A stretch of DNA of 64,000 nucleotides, taken from NCBI RefSeq assembly GCF_001468125.1, contig NZ_LNYT01000001.1, positions 62,001 through 126,000 on the forward strand, in the 5' to 3' direction. The notes below the pieces were generated by a model that saw only the letters and a list, made by a program, of their open reading frames with translations, searched no databases and was not told the DNA's origin. Positions 52,417 to 63,100 of this stretch are shown here, in pieces (within the stretch, counting starts at the first letter, position 1; every line of letters begins with the position of its first letter). Made by a program: the position numbers and the translations under genes. The stretch is from Legionella rubrilucens (lineage in GTDB: Bacteria > Pseudomonadota > Gammaproteobacteria > Legionellales > Legionellaceae).

Positions 52417-53642
52417 GCTGAAAAAGTATTGGTGTAGGTGAATAATTGCTGCCAATGCTTCTCTGCTGAACGGCCGCCTCGGCTAAAGAAACCCGGTAAG
52501 AGTTTCTCGGAGTAGAGGCGGCTTTTTCTATTATTGGCATCAGCTCCCTCCAGGAGTGAATCGAGGCCGTTTTCCCTGAAGCGTTTTTCAGTCTGTTCAT
52601 AAGCTGACTGCAATTCGCGCGGCAAATCCGGGAGTGTCGCTTTCTTTGCGGGCAACAGCGTCTTGATGAAATCCAACTTTTCCTGGACGGCAGCGAGATA
52701 ATTGCTGCGCATTGCATTGTATTCAGCAGGGACCTTATCCGCTGGGACCGCCAGAAGTTCTTCAATGGAAAATTCTTTCTTCTTGTCTTTTTCCTTTGTT
52801 TTGGGTTGGTCCTTTTCAGGTTTTACTGCGCTTCTCGCTTTATGCCCGTGGTAGATTCTTAAATGCTTTTTAGTCAATGCATCCCCTTCACGGCCCGCAC
52901 CGGCCTGCATTTGCTGTTTTTCTGCTTTTTTCTGATCTTTCCATGCGAGCAGGAAAGCATTCATGTTGTTCTGAAGGGTATTTAAGTTCTCATCGATAAA
53001 CGTCAAATCTTTACCTATTACGGTAACAAGGGGAAGACTATCCTCTGACTGGTGATCTTTGATATGCTGCCTTAAGCGTTTAAAATTGCCGGCCGGTGAA
53101 TACATATCCAGAAGGTGGTTGAGCTTTTTCCTGCTGATTGCCGGCAATTCGTCTTCACAGCGAAGATAACTGTCCAGAAGATTCAGCGTGACAGATACCA
53201 GCATCCCCCCCTCATAGCAATTCCGTGAAAAGAGAATATCCGCCACATCGATCCAGCGTCGAAACGCATTAAGCCTGGCTGCCCGGCTTTTATGCTCAAG
53301 AATGTCCCGTCTCACATAGTATTGCAGCGTGTGGTGAGCATGAAAATACGCCTTTTGCCGCGGAGTTCCTTTTTTATCATTGGAAAATCCGGCTACATTA
53401 GCCAAATCATCTTCGGTCAGGTTAGCAAACGCCTTGCGAAGCGTGAGGTTAATTAATTTGGCGTGCTGATGGGCAAGCGAGGATTCAATGTAACAGTAGA
53501 GTTGATGGGCCTTTCGATTCTTTTTGATTTGACTCTGAATATCAGAATGTGAGATCAACCGATCCCAGCGAATGGAAAAGAATGGATCCCGATGAGTAGT
53601 GATGTTCTTTTTAAGCCAGGTAATTATGTTACGCTCAGCCAT
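52413..53642 (-). CDS. RasGEF-domain protein, candidate Dot/Icm effector
   Basis: A 409-residue cytosolic-type protein with no signal peptide or membrane helix. Residues about 95-235 match the eukaryotic CDC25/RasGEF catalytic domain: ARLNAFRRWIDVADILFSRN (the R..fi.iA..l..NN helix), EGGMLVSVTLNLLDSYL, LLDMYSPAGNFKRLRQHI and LPLVTVIGKDLTFIDENLN (the P-x-G-x-x-x-DLTFIDEG stretch). These domains exchange GDP for GTP on Ras-like GTPases, so the target is presumably a host protein. The C-terminal part (about 240-409) is charged and coiled-coil-like. L. pneumophila LegG2 is a known RasGEF-containing effector; relation to it is inferred. AGGA lies seven bases before the ATG. Confidence 0.8.
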   Translation of the reverse strand: MAERNIITWLKKNITTHRDPFFSIRWDRLISHSDIQSQIKKNRKAHQLYCYIESSLAHQHAKLINLTLRKAFANLTEDDLANVAGFSNDKKGTPRQKAYFHAHHTLQYYVRRDILEHKSRAARLNAFRRWIDVADILFSRNCYEGGMLVSVTLNLLDSYLRCEDELPAISRKKLNHLLDMYSPAGNFKRLRQHIKDHQSEDSLPLVTVIGKDLTFIDENLNTLQNNMNAFLLAWKDQKKAEKQQMQAGAGREGDALTKKHLRIYHGHKARSAVKPEKDQPKTKEKDKKKEFSIEELLAVPADKVPAEYNAMRSNYLAAVQEKLDFIKTLLPAKKATLPDLPRELQSAYEQTEKRFRENGLDSLLEGADANNRKSRLYSEKLLPGFFSRGGRSAEKHWQQLFTYTNTFSA

Positions 53643-53692
53643 TCTGCAATCCTGTTGTACCCAAATAAGTTACCTTACCAGTCAATCAGGAA

Positions 53693-54904
53693 TTATGCAA
53701 AATAATCAATCAAACCACGACTATTTTTGATTACATTGGTCTCCTGGCTGCCTTCCTCTCCAACCTGGGAAACCTGGGTACCCGCCTGTTGTGCATGCCC
53801 CGGCTGCCTGCCCGCTTGATGCTGACTGGCATTGGACTCAATATTGAATTGCGACAGGTTAATTCCCTGCTCCGACATCATGTCCCGCAGTCTTGGGATC
53901 GCCTGCTCAATCATGTCCCGCACGTGCAGGGTATGCGCAGTGATAGTCAATGACGCCTCATCCTTATGAAACTTGATATTGACCTCAAGGGGCCCTAGCT
54001 CCTGAGGATTCAAGCGAATCACTGCCCGGTCGATTTTTTGCTGGCCAAGCCAGGTAATCTGTTGTGAAAATTGACTACCCCATTCCGGGCTATCCACTAA
54101 CACAGGCAATTCAAGACTTTTGGAGGGCATCGGAACCTGAGGTGTGGGCGAAGCCTGAGTTTTAGTCTGGTTTATTGCGCCCATTACACCATTGAAATGG
54201 TTCACTGTGGCCTCTGCGTTAAGGCGTTTTTCCAGACGGGTGGCCGACTCTGCCATTGTCAGCAGCTTATCGTCCACCTTGAGGCTTGCGTCCATTTCCT
54301 TTTTATTGCCGGGGAGCTCGTTCATTAAAGACAGCGCATCAACGTCACCTCCTTCAGCCGATGAAACGTCTGTAGCCGGAGTATTGACCTTGCCGCCTTG
54401 ACCAGTCGCAGGCTGAGACGGCGGAATCAGAAAGGTCTGTTTTTCGGAAACCATGGCTGCATCGGTATTCAAAAGGCTGACAGCCACAGGCATTGCATCG
54501 TCACCAGACACGGGGTTTGGCGGTTCAAAGCCAGTCGCTGTAAACCAGGCTAAATGGGGACTTTCATTCGCAGGTAAGGGAATGATGGTTTCCGCCAAAG
54601 AGGTTTCATCCGGCAGTACGGGGGGTTCAGACAAAACCGGAAGCTCCGGTTCAGACGCTGCAACCACGGGCAAGTCGACCGGCAGAGTAACGGGAAGGGG
54701 CATTTGCCCGGGAGCGGCTGCGTCCGGGTTTTCAGCAGACTGGTCGGCTCCCTGATTAAGCGCGTCACCCGTCAGCACATCCTCCATGACGCTTTTAAAA
54801 TCGTCATTGGTAACTAATTGACCATTTTCGTCACTTTCAATGCCCAAAGGGGAAATAGTGTCTGGGTTTGTCACCTGAGTGACAGGCAATTGAGTCACAT
54901 CCAT
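53693..54904 (-). CDS. fliK: FliK-like flagellar hook-length control protein (orphan)
   Basis: A 403-residue protein with a low-complexity Pro/Ala/acidic N-terminal two-thirds and a C-terminal Flg_hook domain: QQKIDRAVIRLNPQELGPLEVNIKF, SLTITAHTLHVRDMIEQAIPRLRDMMSEQGI. FliK is secreted through the flagellar type III system and switches it from hook to filament export. No other flagellar genes are nearby. The ATG at 54904 has AGGA five bases upstream. It ends 50 bases before the RasGEF gene on the same strand, with no terminator visible between. Confidence 0.85.
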   Translation of the reverse strand: MDVTQLPVTQVTNPDTISPLGIESDENGQLVTNDDFKSVMEDVLTGDALNQGADQSAENPDAAAPGQMPLPVTLPVDLPVVAASEPELPVLSEPPVLPDETSLAETIIPLPANESPHLAWFTATGFEPPNPVSGDDAMPVAVSLLNTDAAMVSEKQTFLIPPSQPATGQGGKVNTPATDVSSAEGGDVDALSLMNELPGNKKEMDASLKVDDKLLTMAESATRLEKRLNAEATVNHFNGVMGAINQTKTQASPTPQVPMPSKSLELPVLVDSPEWGSQFSQQITWLGQQKIDRAVIRLNPQELGPLEVNIKFHKDEASLTITAHTLHVRDMIEQAIPRLRDMMSEQGINLSQFNIESNASQHQAGRQPGHAQQAGTQVSQVGEEGSQETNVIKNSRGLIDYFA

Positions 54905-55083
54905 CGCTATCCTGCGCTGTATCATTCAATGGTGATCTTCACTGCAATATCTGTACCATTTTCAGCAAAAATTAATTTTTTGTTAATTATTATTGCTCAG
55001 CTGTAAAACAGACCCCAGTCATCTTCTGATGGATCAAAGACCGTGCTAGCCTCATTCCAATAGGAATATAGGGATTTAATGTC

Positions 55084-55740
55084 ATGATCTATCGCTTTTT
55101 TAAAACCAAAGAAGTTTGTACAGAAACGCAACTGAACGAGTTATACGCCGCGCTCATTAAAAAATTTAACGACCGCTTTGCCGCTAACAACCTCGACTTG
55201 TTTTTCCCTCTTCTCACGTTACGTACAACCGCTTTTGATTACCACATCGACAATACGATTCCCCCCGCTGAAAAACAACTGTTTATTAATGCCAAATACG
55301 CCTTCCTCAAATGCCTGGACGATTGCCTGGCCGAATACGACAAGGTAAAAAAACGGGACGAATGGGTGGAAATTTTTGACCTGGTCAGCCAATACTACAA
55401 TTCCCCCCATTACCTGCGGGTTGGGGGAAATCAGGGTGAACATACCATCAATGGCCTTGATCAGGCAGCAACAGGATTGATGATTTTAAGCGGCGTCATC
55501 CTTGCCTCAGGCCTGGTTGCATTTGCCTTTAATTTCCCCATCGCCCTGCTGTTGACCACTGTCGCATTGACCATCCTGGCACCCAGCCTGTTTTACAGCG
55601 TTGCCGAAACGCATCGCCATGAGGCTGTCGTCAACAAGCAGGAAGAAATCCTGTTTTTAGCCTTAAATGGGATCGTCAATCACCAGGAGCTGTCCGACGA
55701 AGAATTACATCCCTACGTTGAGAGCACTTTTTCTGTTTAA
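55084..55740 (+). CDS. Uncharacterised protein with C-terminal membrane hairpin
   Basis: A 218-residue protein, mostly helical, with two closely spaced hydrophobic helices (about residues 130-150, GLMILSGVILASGLVAFAF, and 155-175, IALLLTTVALTILAPSLFY) forming a hairpin, followed by a hydrophilic tail ending in HQELSDEELHPYVESTFSV. I recognise no enzyme motif. Such N-terminal helical plus membrane-hairpin proteins are frequent in Legionella and some are Dot/Icm substrates; the acidic tail is compatible, but this is weak. It stands alone between fliK and acnA. The ATG has no strong Shine-Dalgarno (AGGGATTTA). Confidence 0.75.
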   Translation: MIYRFFKTKEVCTETQLNELYAALIKKFNDRFAANNLDLFFPLLTLRTTAFDYHIDNTIPPAEKQLFINAKYAFLKCLDDCLAEYDKVKKRDEWVEIFDLVSQYYNSPHYLRVGGNQGEHTINGLDQAATGLMILSGVILASGLVAFAFNFPIALLLTTVALTILAPSLFYSVAETHRHEAVVNKQEEILFLALNGIVNHQELSDEELHPYVESTFSV

Positions 55741-55850
55741 ATAGGAATAATTTTCATTTCAATTTTGATGATGCATAAAACTTCGTTTTAAACTGTAAAG
55801 TTGATCGTTTTACGGCTATGATTGATGTTTTTAGCATGCAGGAGTGGTGT

Positions 55851-58523
55851 ATGAAAGTGGGTCACGATAGTCTTTCTACTCGACGTGAATTACAGGTCGA
55901 CGGCAAGACATATCATTATTACAGCTTACAAGAAGCCGAAAAAAATCATTTTAAAGGCATTAACCGTCTGCCTTATTCACTTAAAGTGCTGTTTGAAAAC
56001 CTGTTGCGCTTTGAAGAAGGCCATACCGTTACAGTGGATGATATCAAGGCCCTTGCCGGTTGGCTTCATACACAGACCTCACAGCATGAAATCGCTTACC
56101 GTCCGGCCCGCGTACTGATGCAGGATTTTACCGGTGTTCCAGCGGTGGTTGATCTGGCCGCCATGCGCTCCGCACTGGAAAAAATGGGCGGCAGTGCCAA
56201 TAAAATTTCACCCCTGTCCCCGGTGGATCTGGTTATTGACCACTCCATCATGGTTGACAAATTTGCGACGCCGGATTCCATGCGCATCAACACAGCGATT
56301 GAAATGGAACGTAACAAGGAGCGTTACGAGTTTTTACGCTGGGGCCAAAAAGCGTTTGCCAATTTCCAGGTGGTTCCGCCAGGTACCGGTATTTGCCATC
56401 AGGTCAATCTGGAATACCTGGGTAAAACCGTCTGGAGCAGCGAACACGACGGTCAGCATTATGCTTACCCGGACACCTTGGTAGGAACCGATTCCCACAC
56501 GACCATGATTAACGGTCTCGGCGTTTTAGGCTGGGGAGTCGGCGGTATCGAAGCCGAAGCGGCCATGCTCGGACAACCCGTTTCCATGCTGATTCCTGAG
56601 GTCGTTGGTTTCCGTTTGACCGGCAAATTGCGTGAAGGCATTACCGCCACCGACTTGGTACTCACGGTTACCCAAATGCTGCGCAAAAAAGGCGTTGTCG
56701 GAAAATTCGTTGAATTTTTTGGCCCCGGTCTTGCCGACTTGCCTTTAGCCGATCGCGCCACCATTTCCAACATGGCTCCAGAATACGGCGCCACCTGTGG
56801 CTTCTTCCCGGTGGATAAAGAGACCCTGCGTTACCTCGAGTTGTCCGGTCGTGATGCCCACACCATTGCGCTGGTGGAAAAGTATTGCAAAGCACAGGGC
56901 ATGTGGTATGAAGCGGGAAGCGAAGACCCCGTCTTTACCGACACCCTGGAACTGGATTTATCCAGCGTCGAGCCCTCGTTAGCCGGTCCCAAGCGCCCGC
57001 AGGACAAAGTGAATTTAACCACCTTAGCCGGCGAATTTAGTAAATTCCTGGTTGAAACCGGCAAGGATCATGAGAAAAATAAGCCTTTCCCTGTGAAAGG
57101 TGAAGAATATAACCTGCAACATGGTCATGTGGTGATTGCCGCCATCACCAGTTGCACCAACACCTCCAACCCGAGCGTACTGATGGCTGCAGGCCTTGTG
57201 GCGAAAAAAGCGGTTGAAAAAGGACTGTCGCGTAAACCCTGGGTTAAATCATCCTTGGCCCCCGGCTCCAAAGTCGTTACCGATTACCTGCACAAAGCCG
57301 GCCTCTCTCAATACCTGGATCAATTGGGCTTTAACCTGGTCGGTTATGGCTGCACCACCTGTATCGGCAACTCAGGCCCGTTACCGGACGCCATTGCAGC
57401 GTCAGTCACCGACAATGACGTAGTGGTTTGCTCTGTGCTCTCTGGAAACCGTAACTTTGAAGGCCGCGTGCACCCGCAGGTACGCGCTAACTGGCTGGCC
57501 TCGCCGCCGCTGGTTGTCGCTTATGCCTTAAGCGGTACCACCACCGGTGATTTAAGCAAAGACCCGATTGGTCAGGATAAAGCGGGCAATCCTGTTTACC
57601 TTAAAGACATTTGGCCAAGCAATGATGAAGTGGCCGCCGAAGTAGCCAAAGTAACCGGTGCCATGTTCCGCAAGGAATACGACGAAGTCTTTAAAGGGGA
57701 TGAACACTGGCAGGCGATTAAGGTCAACAGCGGCATGACCTATGAATGGGATGCCGACTCGACCTATATCCAGCATCCGCCCTTCTTTGACAATTTAAGC
57801 CGTCATCCGCAGGCGATTGAACCGATTGAAGGGGCTTATGTTCTTGCTTTACTGGGTGACTCCATTACCACCGACCACATTTCACCGGCTGGCTCCATCA
57901 AAGCCAACTCCCCGGCAGGCCTCTATTTAAAATCCAAAGGGGTGCGGGAAGCGGATTTTAATTCCTACGGCTCACGCCGCGGTAATCATGAAGTCATGAT
58001 GCGGGGAACGTTTGCCAATATCCGAATCCGTAATGAAATGATTCCAGGCATTGAGGGAGGGATGACGCGTCATATCCCCAGTGGTGAAGTCATGTCCATT
58101 TATGATGCAGCCATGCTTTATCAGGCCCAACATCAGCAATTGGTTATTGTGGCCGGTAAAGAATACGGCACGGGGTCTTCTCGTGACTGGGCCGCTAAAG
58201 GGACCAATCTTTTAGGCGTCAAGGCAGTAATCACGGAAAGTTTTGAACGTATTCACCGTTCAAACTTAATCGGTATGGGCATTCTGCCTCTGCAATTTGA
58301 AGAAGGCACCACCCGCAAAACCTTAAACCTTGATGGCACCGAACGATTCAGCATTGCTGTTGATGATTCGCTGAAGGCCGGCGCTAAATTGCCCGTCATC
58401 ATTCGACGCCAGAACGGTGATGAGATGACTGTTCCCGTTCTTTGCCGTATTGATACCGCCAATGAGCTGGAGTATTACCGTCACGGCGGCATTTTGCAGT
58501 ATGTTTTACGCAATATGATTTAA
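55851..58523 (+). CDS. acnA: Aconitate hydratase AcnA
   Basis: Isomerises citrate and isocitrate in the TCA cycle with a [4Fe-4S] cluster. It is probably also the methylcitrate-cycle hydratase partner when acnD is absent (inference). About 890 residues. Cluster ligands are in [18 protein letters not shown] and [17 protein letters not shown], with [40 protein letters not shown] and the C-terminal [20 protein letters not shown]. The ATG at 55851 has AGGAG six bases upstream, so the upstream extension is dropped. Followed by an extended hairpin. Confidence 0.96.
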   Translation: MKVGHDSLSTRRELQVDGKTYHYYSLQEAEKNHFKGINRLPYSLKVLFENLLRFEEGHTVTVDDIKALAGWLHTQTSQHEIAYRPARVLMQDFTGVPAVVDLAAMRSALEKMGGSANKISPLSPVDLVIDHSIMVDKFATPDSMRINTAIEMERNKERYEFLRWGQKAFANFQVVPPGTGICHQVNLEYLGKTVWSSEHDGQHYAYPDTLVGTDSHTTMINGLGVLGWGVGGIEAEAAMLGQPVSMLIPEVVGFRLTGKLREGITATDLVLTVTQMLRKKGVVGKFVEFFGPGLADLPLADRATISNMAPEYGATCGFFPVDKETLRYLELSGRDAHTIALVEKYCKAQGMWYEAGSEDPVFTDTLELDLSSVEPSLAGPKRPQDKVNLTTLAGEFSKFLVETGKDHEKNKPFPVKGEEYNLQHGHVVIAAITSCTNTSNPSVLMAAGLVAKKAVEKGLSRKPWVKSSLAPGSKVVTDYLHKAGLSQYLDQLGFNLVGYGCTTCIGNSGPLPDAIAASVTDNDVVVCSVLSGNRNFEGRVHPQVRANWLASPPLVVAYALSGTTTGDLSKDPIGQDKAGNPVYLKDIWPSNDEVAAEVAKVTGAMFRKEYDEVFKGDEHWQAIKVNSGMTYEWDADSTYIQHPPFFDNLSRHPQAIEPIEGAYVLALLGDSITTDHISPAGSIKANSPAGLYLKSKGVREADFNSYGSRRGNHEVMMRGTFANIRIRNEMIPGIEGGMTRHIPSGEVMSIYDAAMLYQAQHQQLVIVAGKEYGTGSSRDWAAKGTNLLGVKAVITESFERIHRSNLIGMGILPLQFEEGTTRKTLNLDGTERFSIAVDDSLKAGAKLPVIIRRQNGDEMTVPVLCRIDTANELEYYRHGGILQYVLRNMI

Positions 58524-58533
58524 TTTCCAGAAT

Positions 58534-58589
58534 CCGGAGGCTGAGGCAGCATCGCTTCAATGCGGTGCAGATTGCCGCCCAGCCTCCGG
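58534..58589 (+). terminator. Extended imperfect hairpin after acnA
   Basis: CCGGAGGCTG (58534-58543) pairs with CAGCCTCCGG (58580-58589) as a perfect 10-bp outer stem. Inside, GGCA pairs with TGCC and GCATCGC with GCGGTGC (one G-U pair) around a six-base loop, making one long 56-base stem with bulges. It starts 11 bases after the acnA stop and lacks a T-run. It may be a terminator with 3'-end protection or a REP-like element. Confidence 0.5.
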
Positions 58590-58729
58590 GTTGAATTCCC
58601 CTCTGCTTCATCCATTGATTTTACTGCGCTTAACTGTTAAATTCCGCCGTTTGTATAAACCACGGGCTTTCGGTGCGCTGCGGGTGTGGCCATTGTCAGT
58701 CTCTGTGTCATCGTGCCAGAAGGAACATC

Positions 58730-60103
58730 ATGAATCCTAATCATAAAGTGTTGTCGGTTTTTTCCCTGGTCATGATCAACGTGATTGCCGTAGACAGCCT
58801 GCGTACGCTGCCCATGAGCGCCAAACTGGGCCTGCCGCTGGTGTCCTATTATGTGGTGGCCGCCTTTGCTTTTTTTATCCCCGTTGCCCTGGTTGCCGCT
58901 GAACTGGCAACCGCCTATCCGAATACGGGAGGATTGTACGTCTGGGTTCGTGAAGCCTTTGGCAAACGCGCCGGATTTATCACCATCTGGCTGCAGTGGA
59001 TTTACAATGTTGTCTGGTATCCCACCATTCTCGCGTTTATCGCAGCGACCCTGTCGTATTTGTTTGCCCCGCAACTGGCCAATAACAAATTCTATCTTCT
59101 AAGCAGTGCGCTTGGGCTATTCTGGCTGTTTACCCTGCTCAATTGCTTTGGCATGCGCTTATCCAGTATCGTCAGCACGGTGGGGGCAATCCTTGGCACC
59201 ATTTTACCCATGCTCGGGATTATTATCCTTGGGGGATTATGGCTTTTGCAGGGAAGACCGACCTCCATTGAAGCCCCTTCCTCCTGGATTCCGGATTTCA
59301 GCTCCATAGGCAATTTATCCCTGTTTTCAGCCGTGTTGTTTGGCCTTATCGGTATGGAAATGTCGGCAGTTCATGCCGAAGAGGTACGTGATCCGCAACG
59401 CGATTACCCCCGGGCCATCCTTTATTCCACTCTGCTTATTTTTTCAACCTTAATGTTTGGTTCGCTGGCAATTGTCATCGTCGTTCCTAACGCCCAACTG
59501 AGCGTTGTCTCCGGTTTAGTCGATGCCTATGCCGTCTTTTTTAAAGCCTATGCGATGCCCTGGATGACTTATGTCATTGCCATTTTGATTATTCTTGGGG
59601 GGTTAAGCGGCGTCTCAGCCTGGATTATTGGTCCCACCAAAGGATTGCTGGTGTCAGCGCGGGATGGGTCGTTACCTGAATTTTTCTCGCGGGTAAACCG
59701 TCATGGTGCGCCCGTGAATATTCTGATTACCCAGGGAATTATCTTTTCGCTGTTGAGCAGCGTGTTTATTTTGCTTGATTCCATCAATGCAGCATACTGG
59801 ATTTTAAGTGACTTGAGTGCGCAAATGGCGCTGCTGGTTTATGTGTTTATGTTTGCCGCCGCGATTAAGCTGCGCTACAGCCAACCTGACCGCCATCGCA
59901 GCTACACCATTCCCGGGGGCAATTGGGTCATGTGGCTGGTCGCCGGTACTGGCATGTTATGCTGTTTGTTAGCCATGGCCATCGGTTTTGTTCCGCCAAC
60001 ACAAATTCCTGTCGGTAATATTTCCTTCTTCGAAGCCTTCTTAGTCGGAGGGCTTTTCCTGTTCGTCGTTCTTCCCTGGATTTTTGCCAAACGGCATGAT
60101 TAA
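58730..60103 (+). CDS. Amino-acid permease (APC superfamily)
   Basis: Inner-membrane transporter of about 457 residues with 12 predicted helices. The N-terminal MINVIAVDSLRTLPMSAKLG and ATAYPNTGGLYVWVREAFGKRAGFITIWLQW correspond to the APC helix-1 and helix-2 region, and ILGGLSGVSAWIIGPTKGLLVSARDGSLPEFFSRVN to the helix-8 region. It resembles glutamate/GABA-antiporter-type carriers, but the substrate cannot be fixed. The frame is open to 58673; the ATG at 58730 has GAAGGA seven bases upstream. It converges with putA across 39 bases, consistent with amino-acid catabolism. Confidence 0.9.
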   Translation: MNPNHKVLSVFSLVMINVIAVDSLRTLPMSAKLGLPLVSYYVVAAFAFFIPVALVAAELATAYPNTGGLYVWVREAFGKRAGFITIWLQWIYNVVWYPTILAFIAATLSYLFAPQLANNKFYLLSSALGLFWLFTLLNCFGMRLSSIVSTVGAILGTILPMLGIIILGGLWLLQGRPTSIEAPSSWIPDFSSIGNLSLFSAVLFGLIGMEMSAVHAEEVRDPQRDYPRAILYSTLLIFSTLMFGSLAIVIVVPNAQLSVVSGLVDAYAVFFKAYAMPWMTYVIAILIILGGLSGVSAWIIGPTKGLLVSARDGSLPEFFSRVNRHGAPVNILITQGIIFSLLSSVFILLDSINAAYWILSDLSAQMALLVYVFMFAAAIKLRYSQPDRHRSYTIPGGNWVMWLVAGTGMLCCLLAMAIGFVPPTQIPVGNISFFEAFLVGGLFLFVVLPWIFAKRHD

Positions 60104-60142
60104 GGGCAGCGGTTGGGCCTCAAAGACCCAACCATTCTTGAA

Positions 60143-63100
60143 CTACAGTCCTTCTGGCAACGACATCAGACTGGCATTCCCCCCTGCGGCCGTGGTATCC
60201 ACGGTGTAGGTCCGCTCGTGGCAAAGACGCAGCAGATAGTAAGGACCGCCAGCTTTAGGGCCTGTGCCGGACAAGCCTTCCCCGCCGAACGGTTGCAAAC
60301 CAACAACCGCCCCAATCATGTTGCGGTTGACATAGCAGTTACCGGCATGAACACGTTGGCGAATGTATTCCACCGTTTGATTAATTCGGCTATGAATACC
60401 CAAGGTGAGACCGTAACCCGTGTTATTGATTTCATGAATAACCTGATCAAGCGCTTTACGCTTGTAACGGATGACATGCAGAATCGGCCCAAATACTTCT
60501 TTTTCAAGGGAAGCAATCGAATCAATGGCGATAGCCGTGGGGGGCATAAAATAACCCTCGCTGCATTCTTCAGGAAGACTGCATTGATAAATCAGTTCAT
60601 GATTCTTCATCATGGCGTTGACATGGGATTTTAAAACCCCGAGGGCATCATTATCAATCACAGGGCCAATGTCCGTTGACAACCAGCGGGGATCACCAAT
60701 TTGGAGTTCTTCCATAGCACCTTTCAGTAACTCAACCAGGCGTGGATAGACCTCGTCCTGAACATAAAGGACCCTGAGCGCCGAACAACGCTGACCTGCG
60801 CTGCCGAAAGCAGAAGTCACCGCATCCACAGCCACCTGCTCAAGCAGCGCGGATGAATCAACAATCATGGCATTCTGACCGCCGGTTTCGGCAATAAGCG
60901 GGATAATTTCACCGCCACGGGTCGCTAAGGTTTGATTAATACGATTGGCGGTTTGGGTAGAACCTGTAAACAAAACCGCTTTAATGCGTTTATCGGCGAC
61001 TAACGGCGCGCCAACACTTTCCCCGGTGCCCGGCAGCAATTGCACGACAGGAGCAGGAATCCCCGCCTGATGCATTAACTGCACAGCAAGGGTGGCAATG
61101 ATTGGGGTCTGTTCAGCCGGTTTGGCAATGACGCAATTGCCGGTGACTAACGCAGCAACCACCTGACCTGTGAAAATGGCCAGCGGGAAATTCCAGGGAC
61201 TGATGCATAACACCGTTCCTCGTCCGTGGAGACTCAACTCATTGATCTCGCCGGTATACCCATGAAGGGAAAGGGGCTTGGCCATTAATTTGGTCGCCAT
61301 GGCGGCATAATAACGGCAAAAATCAATAGCTTCCCGCACCTCGGCTACGCCGTCATTCCAGGTCTTACCTGCTTCAAGGCAAGCCATGGCTAACAGCGTC
61401 GCTCTGTTTTCCTCCAACAGATCCGCATAACGGGTAAGGCAGGCTGCACGCTCACTGACAGGTCTTGTGCTCCAGGCAGGAAATGCCGCTTCCGCCTGCG
61501 CTAATGCCCAATCAATGTCGTCGCGGGTTGCGTCGCTGACACGCCCGACTGGCCGCCCAGAATGTTGCGGCGACGTCACACTTCGATCAACCTGGCCGCC
61601 GTCACGCCCGGCAATTAATGGTTTAGCCTGCCAACGTGATAAATCCATTTGCGCATAGTGCTGTTTCAGCGCAGCCACAGCCTCTCTGTCGGAAAAATCA
61701 AACCCGGAGGAGTTTTTCCGCTCAGGCGCAAAAATGGCGGAAGGCAGCGGGATATTCTGATTGATTTTGCCGAGTAATTGATTGGCTTTGCTGACAGGAT
61801 CCTCAACCAGTGTACTGATGGGCGCTTTTTCATCGACAATGCGGTTCACAAACGAGGAGTTAGCACCGTTCTCAAGCAGCCTTCTGACTAAATAAGGCAG
61901 TAGATCTTCGTGGCTGCCTACTGGCGCATAAATGCGACAAGGTATGCCAAGACGCTTCGCAGGGACAATCTGCTCATACAATTCATTGCCCATACCGTGC
62001 AGGCACTGAAATTCAAAATCGCGATAATTTCCGACAATATTCAGGATCATCGCGACTGAATAGGCATTATGCGTCGCAAATTGCGGATAGATGGCATCGG
62101 TCATGGTCAGCAATTTTTTAGCGCAGGCCTGGAAGGACACATCAGTAAAGACCTTGCGTGTAAACACAGGGTATCCGGATAGACCCTGCATCTGGGTTTT
62201 CTTGATTTCACTGTCCCAATAGGCTCCTTTAATCAGGCGTACCATCATGCGGCGTTGTTTACGGCGCGCTAATTCCGCGACCCAATCCAGCAAATAAAAG
62301 GCCCGTTTCTGATAAGACTGCACCGCCATACCAAACCCGTGCCAACCGTGCAGGCTATCATCACAAAACACCTGCTCAATCACATCCAGAGACAATTCGA
62401 GACGCTCAGATTCTTCCGCGTCAATGGTCATGGCAATATCATAACTTTTGGCGGCCTGGGCCAGGGCTAACAGTTTAGGCGGCAATTCATTCATGACGCG
62501 TTCGCGCTGTGATTCATTGTAGCGTGGATGCAGCGCAGACAGTTTAATCGAGATGCCCGGACGCTGATAAATCGTCATGTTTTTGTCTGCATGACGGCCG
62601 ATGGTGTCAATCGCTTCTTTATAGGCTTGAAAATAACGCGCGGCATCCACGCGGGTTAATGCGGCTTCACCCAACATATCGTAAGAATAACGGTAGCCGA
62701 TGCTTTCCTTTTTACGTGCTCGTGACAGCGCCTCGCTGATGGTGCGCCCCATCACGAACTGCTTGCTCATAATGCGCATGGCCTTGTCCACGGCTTTGCG
62801 CACCACGCCTTCGCCGCTGCGGTTTATTAAACGAAGAATGGCTTTACTGAGGGTCGATTCGGCCGATTCGGGCGTTAATACCTTACCCGTCAGCATCAAA
62901 GCCCAGGTGGTGGCATTGACAAAAAAAGAGTCGCTTTGCCCGCGATGGGCCTTCCAGTCCGCCGCTGTCAATTTATCTTTAATCAAGCTGTCAATGGTGG
63001 CATTGTCCGGAACCCGTAAAAGGGCTTCTGCCAGACACATCAGCGCAATGCCTTCATCACTGGATAAAGAATATTCTGTCAAAAATGAATCAATACCCGT

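Noticed and set aside
53643-53692. Terminator between fliK and the RasGEF gene
   Set aside because: No GC-rich hairpin or T-run was found in these 50 bases.
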